The notes under the pieces are model-generated. The model was given only the letters and a program-made list of their open reading frames with translations. It did not search any database and had not been told where the DNA came from. Shown piece by piece: positions 1 through 6,727 of a DNA stretch of 64,000 bases. The position numbers and the translations under genes were made by a program. Source of the DNA: DATJPW01 sp035506215 (GTDB taxonomy: Bacteria > Desulfobacterota > Desulfomonilia > Desulfomonilales > Desulfomonilaceae). Numbering within the stretch: position 1 is the first letter of the stretch; the number at the start of each line of letters is the position of its first letter. The DNA is taken from assembly GCA_035506215.1 (NCBI GenBank), contig DATJPW010000051.1, forward strand, positions 18,505-82,504. The letters are read 5' to 3'.

Positions 1-231
1 TATTTCATTTTCCAGCTCCGTTCTGGCTTGGAACAGCTTGTCTTTGGCCTGCAGGAGCGCCTCTTTCTTTGTTGTTTCCGCCTCTTTATTTGCAGTCTGT
101 ATAATAGAATCCGCATAGGATTTGGCTGATTGTGTCCGGCTCTTGTCAAGCATTCTGGTCGCGACATATCCGGCCGCGAGGCCAATCACAGCAGCGACAA
201 GGGCAGGAATCAGGAGTTGAATCGATTCCAC
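1..231 (-). CDS. rny: Ribonuclease Y, N-terminal part (cut by window edge)
   Basis: Only the first 77 codons are in the window; the gene runs off the left edge. Reading starts at a GTG (231-229) with a GGAGGG Shine-Dalgarno six bases upstream. The fragment has one N-terminal membrane helix (about residues 5-24, rich in Ala, Ile and Leu) followed by a charged Ala/Glu/Lys coiled coil of the kind ending in KKEALLQAKDK, the usual opening of RNase Y. Family knowledge: RNase Y is a membrane-anchored endoribonuclease with KH and HD domains that starts mRNA decay; those domains lie outside the window. It is downstream of zapA and 6S RNA on the same strand, an order seen in other Proteobacteria. Identification rests on the N terminus and the context only. 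Confidence 0.8.
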   Translation of the reverse strand, partial: MESIQLLIPALVAAVIGLAAGYVATRMLDKSRTQSAKSYADSIIQTANKEAETTKKEALLQAKDKLFQARTELENEI

Positions 232-440
232 AAGCCCTCCGTTAGGACTATTACGGGATGCGTGTACAGAGAAACCAGGAAAGGATGTTCATATATGTAG
301 AGACTGGTTAAGGCTAAACCCTCAATAAAACAGCCTTGTGTCATCCGTTCAACTGTATATATGCCCACCGACTCTCCATCCAGAGGCCTCCGTCCGCGTC
401 CCGGTTTTTCGGTGTGTCTACACGCGGTAAAAAATCGTAA

Positions 441-622
441 GATCCCCCGCAGTCGGCCGTGCGGACAGAATTTTTGAACCTGGTTTCCCAGGTGGGACCC
501 TGGCGACTGCTTCAGGCTTCCTGCTTCGTGACAGGCATGCTCACCACAGTCGGGTGTTGGATCCCTTGCTTCGAGTGTTGGCTCAAAACATTGCCGTCCG
601 TCACGAACCACGCAGGGGATTG
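441..622 (-). ncRNA. ssrS: 6S RNA (regulator of RNA polymerase)
   Basis: Read on the minus strand, this about 182-nt segment between zapA and rny has the 6S signature. A closing stem is formed by AUCCCCUGCG at the 5' end (near 620-611) and CUGCGGGGGAU at the 3' end (near 452-441), ten consecutive pairs including G-U. The conserved block GGTGAGCATGCC follows the central bubble, then GAAGCCTGAAGCAGTCGCC and a CACCTGG/CCAGG hairpin corresponding to the E. coli CACCUUGAACCAAGG region. Length matches the usual 180-190 nt. Family knowledge: 6S RNA mimics an open promoter and binds sigma70 holoenzyme in stationary phase. It lies directly behind zapA, as in many Proteobacteria, and is probably processed from the zapA transcript. 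Exact ends are inferred from the stem. Confidence 0.88.
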
Positions 623-630
623 TCTGCTTA

Positions 631-978
631 TCACACTAGTCGATCAATGGCTTTGAGAAGCCTGTCGGTCTTTTCCTCCAGTTTCTTTATCGTCTCTTCG
701 TTAGCGTGCTTATGTTGAAACATTTCGTCCGTTATGTTCAAAAGCGTCAAGATGACCAGGTCCGATGAGGCCGCCCCTGCAGCGCTCCTCTTGATATCCT
801 CTGCCCGCTCCGTTATGAAGGTCGCCAATTTCTGTACATATTTGGTGTTCCCGTGTCCTCGGATGTTGTACTCACGACCGAAAAGCGTGACCTTCACTCC
901 TCCAGAAGACTCGCCCGGACCCGCACTCAGCTCAATAATTTTGTTGGGCTCATACTGTTTCAGGTCAACTCCTCCCAT
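631..978 (-). CDS. zapA: Cell division protein ZapA
   Basis: A 115-residue protein with the ZapA fold: a beta hairpin carrying VKVTLFGREYNI near residues 28-39, then a helix with the TITERAEDI-like segment and a long C-terminal coiled coil ending in ETIKKLEEKTDRLLKAIDRL. ZapA binds FtsZ in the cytoplasm and bundles filaments at the division ring. Length is close to the family norm of about 100; the extra 20 residues are at the N terminus. The start is uncertain: the ATG at 978 has no upstream Shine-Dalgarno, while a GGGAGGAG lies just inside the frame, so a later non-ATG start is possible. A near-perfect promoter about 200 bases upstream and the 6S RNA immediately downstream suggest one transcription unit. 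Confidence 0.88.
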   Translation of the reverse strand: MGGVDLKQYEPNKIIELSAGPGESSGGVKVTLFGREYNIRGHGNTKYVQKLATFITERAEDIKRSAAGAASSDLVILTLLNITDEMFQHKHANEETIKKLEEKTDRLLKAIDRLV

Positions 979-1178
979 TTACGAAGCTGCCAACTACTTG
1001 GCTCAACACGTAGCTTTTTCGACCGAACAATTAACGCCAAAGCCGGCAGTGGCTTGCAAGGAATCACAGTTCATTTTCGATCACCCCACCCCGAAAACCA
1101 CAGCATATGGTTTGCGGCGGAAGAAGATGACCGGCTTCACCGCAAAGGTTCCAGCGAAAATCTTTGAGATCCGCTTTA

Positions 1179-1206
1179 ATTATATTTCGTTAGCAATATG
1201 TGTCAA
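1179..1206 (-). promoter_or_regulatory. Consensus sigma70 promoter upstream of zapA
   Basis: On the minus strand TTGACA (1206-1201) and TATAAT (1184-1179) are separated by 16 bases; both hexamers match the consensus exactly. Transcription would begin near 1172, leaving a leader of roughly 190 nt before zapA. It most likely drives zapA and the 6S RNA behind it. The rest of the 979-1394 gap shows no further gene that I can support. Confidence 0.75.
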
Positions 1207-1394
1207 GAAGTATCTTGAAGCGGGCTTGTGATGGGCAAGACGCTCGGCATTGGGCATCTGCACTGTCTATCAGCCAAACAATCGTGCGGGGGGATTGCGC
1301 CGACCCTTATTCCAAGTGCATGTCACGCCGCGATGCTGTCCGGAATTTTCAGCCGAATGTAGCACGGAAGAATCGAGCAGGCCTGCCGGTTGGT

Positions 1395-1724
1395 TCAAAC
1401 ATCTGTACTATCATCTTGCAAATTTTGGGATTCAAAAAATCTTTGTATTTTTCTGTGGAAGGTGTTTCTACCCATCCCGAGCAATCTGGCCGCCTTGAGC
1501 TTATTGCCCCGACTCCGTTGCAACACTTTGATAATCAGACGTTTTTCGACCTCGCGCATGATAAGAGGGTGAATTCCTGTCACATTATTGTCCACCAAGT
1601 ACTCCACCAACACATCGATGGAATCCCCGATGTTCGATTTGAGAATCTCGCCGGCCTTCCCCTCGCCGGGGCTGTCCTTCAGTCCCCGTGGTCGCGGGCT
1701 GGCCTCAGTTTTGTCCGATTTCAT
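1395..1724 (-). CDS. Small Fis-type helix-turn-helix regulator
   Basis: The protein is about 109 residues from the ATG at 1724; an in-frame TTG at 1742 would add six. The C-terminal half is a Fis/NtrC-type DNA-binding domain: a helix with MREVEKRLIIKVL, then GNKLKAARLLGMGRNTFHRKI, the canonical helix-turn-helix with the A-x-x-LG-x-x-R-x-T-x-x-R/K pattern. There is no AAA+ or receiver domain, so it is a free-standing Fis-like protein, not a sigma54 activator. The N-terminal 45 residues are charged and probably disordered. It sits about 150 bases behind the end of glmU's coding strand neighbourhood with no obvious operon partner, so targets cannot be named. The ribosome-binding site is weak for both start options. 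Confidence 0.72.
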   Translation of the reverse strand: MKSDKTEASPRPRGLKDSPGEGKAGEILKSNIGDSIDVLVEYLVDNNVTGIHPLIMREVEKRLIIKVLQRSRGNKLKAARLLGMGRNTFHRKIQRFFESQNLQDDSTDV

Positions 1725-1879
1725 GTGATCCAAACCATACAATGCCGCCCATATGCTTGGTCGGCTTCATAGCTCTCTCAGGCGTTAGGCCATGTCCTGT
1801 CTGGGCCTCTCCTGACCGGCTCATTAAACATTCAATGTGATTTTCGCTTAACCGGCATCGACAACGTGTCTCAACATGG

Positions 1880-3265
1880 TCATTCTTCTGATTTCGTGGG
1901 CCCTTGTCCGCTCCTTAACGGAAACATCTTCTGTTTGCTTCTGGAAACCGCCAGCATTCGCGGGGGAACATCCTTCGTGATGGTACTCCCGGCCCCGATG
2001 AGGCATTCCTCCCCGATTTCAACCGGCGCCACAAACTGAACATCCGATCCCACGAAACAACGGTCGTGGATAATAGTTTGATGTTTATTTCTTCCATCGT
2101 AGTTGCAAGTGATTGTCCCACAACCTATGTTCACCTTTGTTCCTATCTGACTGTCACCCAAATAGGTGAGATGCGATGCTTTCGAACCATTGCCCACGGT
2201 CGTTTTTTTGACTTCGACAAAGTTTCCGATCCGACAATTGTTTCCTATCCGCGATTCCGGCCTCAGATGGGCCATGGGCCCAACAGAGGTGTCGTCTGAT
2301 ACCGTGGCTCGATTCAACCTGGACCCCTGAAGTATGTGGACGCGGTCACCGACCGTGGAGTCCATTATGTACACGCCGGATTCGATAATGCATTCTTCTC
2401 CTATTTCAGTGGCGCCTGTGATGCTTACAGAGGGATGAATCACCGTATCGCCGCCGATTCGAACATCTGAATCAATATACACGGAAACAGGATCCAGTAA
2501 TGTCACACCCTCGGCCATCAAGTCACCACGTTTACGGTTCCACAGAATTCCGGACGCGTGGGCCAGTTCGGACCTCGTATTAATTCCTGTCGCTTCATTG
2601 GGGTCCTTCAGCACATACGCATGAACCGGAATACAATCCTTCACACCTTCGGCAACAATATCCGTAAGGTAGTATTCCCCTTGCGCGTTCTCGGGCCGAA
2701 TTCTCTCCAACAATGCATACAAAAGATGCGCATTAACCACGTAGACGCCTGCATTTATTTCTGTTATGTCTCTATCTTCTACGCGAAGATCTCTCTCTTC
2801 TACGATGCCGGCCACGGTGCCCTCATGATTTCTTATTATTCTTCCGTAGCCCCTTGGGTCCTCAAGCACTGCCGTCATGACGGTGACTCGGCTCCTACGT
2901 TCCTCATGATACCCCATTAGCTCCTGAAGAGTTTCAGGACGAACCAAGGGAATATCACCACATAAGATCAGAATATCTTCATTGAAATCTTTAAGTAAGT
3001 CGCGGGCCGAGGCCACGGCGTGACCTGTCCCAAGCTGCGGTTCCTGTACCGCGAATTCAATCCCGTTCCCGGCAACGGCCCTCTTCACCTCGTCCGACTG
3101 GTGACCCACTACCACGACTATCTTTTCGAGTCCTGCCATCCGGACCGCGTCGGTGACGTATGAAATCATGGGGCGACCCGCAACGGGGTGAAGAACCTTG
3201 CACAGCTTGGACTTCATCCGGGTCCCCATTCCCGCGGCCATGATTAATGCAGCATACATTGTCAT
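1880..3265 (-). CDS. glmU: Bifunctional UDP-GlcNAc pyrophosphorylase / GlcN-1-P acetyltransferase
   Basis: The enzyme makes UDP-N-acetylglucosamine for peptidoglycan and LPS in the cytoplasm. Its N-terminal nucleotidyltransferase opens with LIMAAGMGTRMKS, has QLGTGHA and LCGDIPLV (the metal-binding Asp), and the C-terminal half is a left-handed beta-helix of hexapeptide repeats with HLRPESRIGN, NFVEVKK, HLTYLGDSQIG and CGTITCNYDGRNKHQT, the acetyltransferase active-site region. From the ATG at 3265 (or ATG 3259) the product is about 461 residues, the family length; the open frame extends to 3403 but the extra 46 residues do not resemble GlmU. No strong Shine-Dalgarno is visible at either start. 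The gene is divergent from the LOG-like gene at 3428. Confidence 0.95.
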   Translation of the reverse strand: MTMYAALIMAAGMGTRMKSKLCKVLHPVAGRPMISYVTDAVRMAGLEKIVVVVGHQSDEVKRAVAGNGIEFAVQEPQLGTGHAVASARDLLKDFNEDILILCGDIPLVRPETLQELMGYHEERRSRVTVMTAVLEDPRGYGRIIRNHEGTVAGIVEERDLRVEDRDITEINAGVYVVNAHLLYALLERIRPENAQGEYYLTDIVAEGVKDCIPVHAYVLKDPNEATGINTRSELAHASGILWNRKRGDLMAEGVTLLDPVSVYIDSDVRIGGDTVIHPSVSITGATEIGEECIIESGVYIMDSTVGDRVHILQGSRLNRATVSDDTSVGPMAHLRPESRIGNNCRIGNFVEVKKTTVGNGSKASHLTYLGDSQIGTKVNIGCGTITCNYDGRNKHQTIIHDRCFVGSDVQFVAPVEIGEECLIGAGSTITKDVPPRMLAVSRSKQKMFPLRSGQGPTKSEE

Positions 3266-3427
3266 AATCAGACTAATTTGTTTTAAGAAATCAGGCGTAG
3301 CCACATTATCCACTTGTTCACAAGGTGTCAAGGGGCTTTTGGAGATATTGACATCCGCTCGGGACTTTGGTGCGATGCCTGGGAATATTTCCAGGGACGC
3401 CAAGGCAACAAAACAGGAGGTTGCGGA

Positions 3428-3991
3428 ATGGACAGAATATTCAAGATAGCCGTTCTGGGGTCCTCCTCAGTGTCGCGGGATTCGGATGATGGAAGAAAAG
3501 CGTACAGCATAGGACGGTCTATTGCCACAGAGGGATACGTACTGTTGACCGGCGGCTGTACCGGGCTGCCTCATGCGGCGGTTGACGGCGCCACCTCCGC
3601 AGGAGGACTGACCGTGGCAGTATCTCCGGCGAAGAACCGAAAGGAGCATGACGAAGTCTATGGGTATCCGTTGGACAGCTTTATCACGCTGTTCACAGGC
3701 ATGGGGACAAAGGGTCGCAATGTAGTCCTTATCCGAAGCGCGGATGCATGTGTTTTCGTCGGAGGAGGCATGGGCACCTTGAATGAATTCACCATAGCTT
3801 ACACCGATCTGGGTTCATCCGGAGCCATAGGCGTGCTCGCAGGCAGCGGGGGTTTGTCCGACGAGATCCCAAAACTGGTGTCTCTGGAACAAAGGGAGCC
3901 ACGCGCGCGTTTTCTGGTAGATCCCGACCCGGAAGCACTTCTCGACAAGATTTTTCTGCACCTTCGAGACCAGAAATCGGGGGGTCGCTAG
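3428..3991 (+). CDS. LOG-like / TIGR00725-type Rossmann protein
   Basis: A 187-residue cytoplasmic protein with a Rossmann-like LOG (lysine decarboxylase-like) fold: an N-terminal beta strand IAVLGSSSVS, LTGGCTGLPHAA, and the diagnostic GGGMGTLNE near residue 115, the family's PGGxGTxxE with Gly replacing Pro. Relatives include cytokinin-activating phosphoribohydrolases and Mycobacterium-type LOG proteins of unknown substrate; the Pro-to-Gly change and short length fit the TIGR00725 subgroup better than true LOG. The start is set by AGGAGG seven bases before the ATG at 3428. It is transcribed away from glmU. The exact substrate is not predictable. Confidence 0.8.
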   Translation: MDRIFKIAVLGSSSVSRDSDDGRKAYSIGRSIATEGYVLLTGGCTGLPHAAVDGATSAGGLTVAVSPAKNRKEHDEVYGYPLDSFITLFTGMGTKGRNVVLIRSADACVFVGGGMGTLNEFTIAYTDLGSSGAIGVLAGSGGLSDEIPKLVSLEQREPRARFLVDPDPEALLDKIFLHLRDQKSGGR

Positions 3992-4137
3992 CCTTCCGTG
4001 TCCCTTCTAAACAAAGTCGTTGATTTTGTTACAATCTTGCCATGATAAACCTTGCCCCTCATTGAAAGATCTGATAAACATTGCCCCATTGGTTACGAGG
4101 TTTCCCTGGCTTCTACACTAACGATATCGGAGACCCC

Positions 4138-5535
4138 ATGAGAAGTTTTATTCCTAAGCAGAGGTTGGATGCGTTTACAGTAAAAGACACCCCCCCGACC
4201 GGCAGCGGCAAACCAGGCAACAGCTCCCGTGAGCTTTGCGGTAGTGCTGCAAAGTCGCGCTCCGACTTTGGTTTGCATGAAGCAGCGCCTTCTCGTGTTA
4301 TCTCAAAGCGCTCTTTTTTTCGAAGATCCGCGGGATTCGCCGGATCGATGCTGGCGCTAATTCTGGCAATGATCGTCGTGACAGCCCCATTGCCCGCGAT
4401 TTCGCAGATGAGCGGCGAACTTGAATTGGCCTTGAGCACTCATAAGGCGGGTAAACTGAAAGAGGCCATCGAGATCTATGGTGAAGTCATAAGAAAGAAT
4501 CCTCGGTCTGCTGAAGCATTGAACTGGCGCGGGCTGGCCTATTTTGACCTGGGTGAGATGGATAAAGCATTGGAGGATTTCAGCAAGGCCATCGAAATAA
4601 ACCCGAATTATTCTGACGCGCTCAACAATCGTGGAGAAGTTTTTCGAAAGAAACAAATGTACCGCGAAGCTATGAATGATTATAGAAGAGCGGCGCAACT
4701 GGAGCCAAATTTTGCTGAAGCCTATTACAACATGGGATTGGTCAATGAGCTGGAAAACAGGCCGACGCCTGCTGTGAACGCATACGAAAACTATCTGAAG
4801 TTTAAACCCGATGCTTCTGACAAGAGTGAGATAGAAAATAAGATCAAGACGCTCAGGCAAGCAGCAACGGTCGAGCCGAAAACAGCGCCGTCACCCCCAA
4901 GCCCGCCTCCGGTTGCTCAGAAGCCCGCGGAGCCCGCACCCACTCAGCCAACGCCTTTACCAAAACCGACACCCCCCGGAGCCGTTAAACCTCCTGCACC
5001 GCCAAAACCGGGTGTCCCGAGAGGCGTGGACCTGGGCGCTCCGGGAATGCCCGGAATGCCGACCATGCCGGGTATGCCGGGCATGCAGGGAATGCCGCTG
5101 GAAATGTTGGCCGGCATGGCCAAGGGTGTGGGGATATTAGGCGCCGTCTTGCCCTTGGCGTTCTACTTATTCTCTTCCATCATGCTGTTTCTCATTGCCA
5201 AGAAGACGAATACCAGCCTGCCGTGGCTCGCTTTCATACCTATTGCCAATGTCGTACTGATGGTTAACATAGCGGGGAAACCTCTCTGGTGGCTTCTGTT
5301 GCTTTTGCTTCCCATTGTCGCGCCGGTACTAGCTTTTATCGGACCGATGGACCCCACGGGCGGCATTCTTATGATGATTATAATAGCGATCATCTTACTG
5401 ATTCCGACGGTGACCTGGCTACTTATAAGTCTCGGAATCGCCCGTGCACGCGGAAAATCGGCTGTCTGGGGTGTCTTGCTGTTCCTGCCATGCACTAATT
5501 TGATCGCCTTGGCTTATTTAGGACTCAGCGAGTAG
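4138..5535 (+). CDS. TPR protein with Pro/Met-Gly linker and C-terminal membrane domain
   Basis: About 465 residues from the ATG at 4138, which follows GGAGA. In order: a positively charged N terminus, one membrane helix or signal anchor (AGSMLALILAMIVVTAP), three to four TPR units (ALNWRGLAYFDLGEMDKALEDFSKAIEINP and two more), a Pro/Ala-rich linker of about 50 residues, a short run of GMPGMP-type repeats, and a C-terminal block of three to four membrane helices with LAFIPIANVVLMVNIAGKP followed by WWLLLLLLP, resembling the DUF5684 membrane family. TPRs would face the periplasm or cytosol depending on the first helix. The function is unknown; TPR proteins of this shape usually scaffold other envelope proteins. 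The Met-Gly-Pro run is low-complexity and unusual. Confidence 0.75.
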   Translation: MRSFIPKQRLDAFTVKDTPPTGSGKPGNSSRELCGSAAKSRSDFGLHEAAPSRVISKRSFFRRSAGFAGSMLALILAMIVVTAPLPAISQMSGELELALSTHKAGKLKEAIEIYGEVIRKNPRSAEALNWRGLAYFDLGEMDKALEDFSKAIEINPNYSDALNNRGEVFRKKQMYREAMNDYRRAAQLEPNFAEAYYNMGLVNELENRPTPAVNAYENYLKFKPDASDKSEIENKIKTLRQAATVEPKTAPSPPSPPPVAQKPAEPAPTQPTPLPKPTPPGAVKPPAPPKPGVPRGVDLGAPGMPGMPTMPGMPGMQGMPLEMLAGMAKGVGILGAVLPLAFYLFSSIMLFLIAKKTNTSLPWLAFIPIANVVLMVNIAGKPLWWLLLLLLPIVAPVLAFIGPMDPTGGILMMIIIAIILLIPTVTWLLISLGIARARGKSAVWGVLLFLPCTNLIALAYLGLSE

Positions 5536-5578
5536 TCTGAGAAGAAATAAACGGTCATGGAAGATGGGGACGATGTGG

Positions 5579-6043
5579 GTCCCGTGGGGACTGCCCGACA
5601 GTGGCCCCGCGATTCAGAGACTTCTCAAAATTCGATTCATGGTGGGAATGGTGTCACGATGGTTGCCAGGCGCTAAAGAAACTGCCTCAGAATGGGTTTC
5701 CGTCACAAGATCGTGGCACGATGCTTCATTTCCCGGCAATGAATTACCGGTCTATTGTCAGGCGTCCCTTCGGGACTTCCGCTGTTTGAGCCCATTAGGG
5801 GCGATTGGCAATAGCCAGGTGCTTTAGAGACTGTCCCTGCTTAGGACATTAAGGCTGAACCCGCACGCTGCAGACCGACTTGAGGCCTTTGCGGTTCCGC
5901 CCGAATCTTTTCGGCAGGCACGCATGCCAATTTGCGGCACACATTTGTTATGTCCCGTGGGGACGGTCCGACAGTAGCCCGGCGATTCATCGCCGGGTAA
6001 GCATCGAATCGACTCAACGAGTCCCGTAGGGACGGCTGAAAAC
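5579..6043. repeat. REP-like palindrome cluster upstream of the transposase
   Basis: This roughly 500-base gap after the TPR gene holds at least three copies of a two-part palindromic unit: a hairpin of the type GTCCCGTNGGGAC and a second one of the type CCGGCGATTCATCGCCGG. Clear copies are at 5579-5613, 5727-5780 (opposite orientation) and 5951-6043. Spacing and pairing resemble REP/BIME elements. No protein is supported in this stretch. Confidence 0.75.
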
Positions 6044-6056
6044 CGGAGTCCAAGGA

Positions 6057-6503
6057 TTGTCCAATACTTATTGTGCCTTGAATGTTCATTGCGTTTTCTG
6101 CACAAAAGACCGGCGACCCCTGATTGTTGACGAATTTGAACAAAGTCTCTGGAAATATCTTGGCGGGATCGCTAGGCAAAATGGCATGAAAGCCTTATCT
6201 ATAGGAGGTGTTCCGGACCACGTCCTCATTTCTTTGCCGACCTCGATTTCGGTTGCAAAAGCGGTCCAGTTGATGAAGGGGGGATCTTCGAAATGGATTC
6301 ATGACAATTTTCCCGAGCAGCGAGCTTTCGCTTGGCAGCGAGGATATGGCGCTTTCAGCGTGAGCACATCGTTGATTCAAGAGAATGTTGCCTATATCAG
6401 AAATCAGAAAGAACACCATCGAAGGAAAACTTTTCAAGAAGAATACGTCTCGTTTCTCAGGAAGAACTGGGTAGATTATGACGAAAGATATTTATGGAAA
6501 TGA
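6057..6503 (+). CDS. REP-associated tyrosine transposase (IS200/IS605 TnpA-like), HUH motif damaged
   Basis: A 148-residue protein of the Y1 transposase / RAYT group: VHCVFCTKDRRPLI at the N terminus, KAVQLMKGGSSKWI and FAWQRGYGAFSVS in the middle, and the helix with AYIRNQKEHHRRKTFQEEY carrying the expected catalytic Tyr. Family members read PDHVH-x-LLSLP at the active site; here the sequence is PDHVLISLP, so the second His of the HUH metal-binding motif is absent as if two codons were deleted in frame. The start is a TTG at 6057 after CGGAG and AAGGA. The gene is tightly bracketed by REP-like palindromes (5951-6043 and 6508-6600). The reading frame is otherwise intact; activity is doubtful. 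Confidence 0.88.
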   Translation: MSNTYCALNVHCVFCTKDRRPLIVDEFEQSLWKYLGGIARQNGMKALSIGGVPDHVLISLPTSISVAKAVQLMKGGSSKWIHDNFPEQRAFAWQRGYGAFSVSTSLIQENVAYIRNQKEHHRRKTFQEEYVSFLRKNWVDYDERYLWK

Positions 6504-6507
6504 TGTC

Positions 6508-6600
6508 AGCCGTCCCGATGGGACTGCTTGCTTCCGGGCCTATCGACACCGGCGATGAATCGCCAGCCTATTATGAAGTCGTCCCTCCGGGACGCAATCA
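6508..6600. repeat. REP-like palindromes downstream of the transposase
   Basis: Directly after the transposase stop come CCGTCCCGATGGGACTG, then ACCGGCGATGAATCGCC and CGTCCCTCCGGGACG. They are the same two hairpin types as upstream, so the transposase gene sits between two palindromic units. The rest of the gap to 6727 contains nothing I can identify. Confidence 0.72.
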
Positions 6601-6727
6601 AAGCTTTGGGCGGGCAAGAGCGTGTTGCTGCATGTGGACTGAAGGGGCTCGATTGAGCGGCTCACGGGCTAGTATTTTTTGCGATCTTGTTTGTCCAGTG
6701 GTTCAATGCTTCCCGTCGTGAATTCCT

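Noticed and set aside
210..611. 133-codon minus-strand ORF across the zapA-rny gap
   Set aside because: It overlaps the 6S RNA and the rny start, has no family similarity and is best explained by the structured RNA.
5824..6179. Minus-strand ORFs in the REP region
   Set aside because: They read across palindromic repeats and the transposase start and have no coding character.
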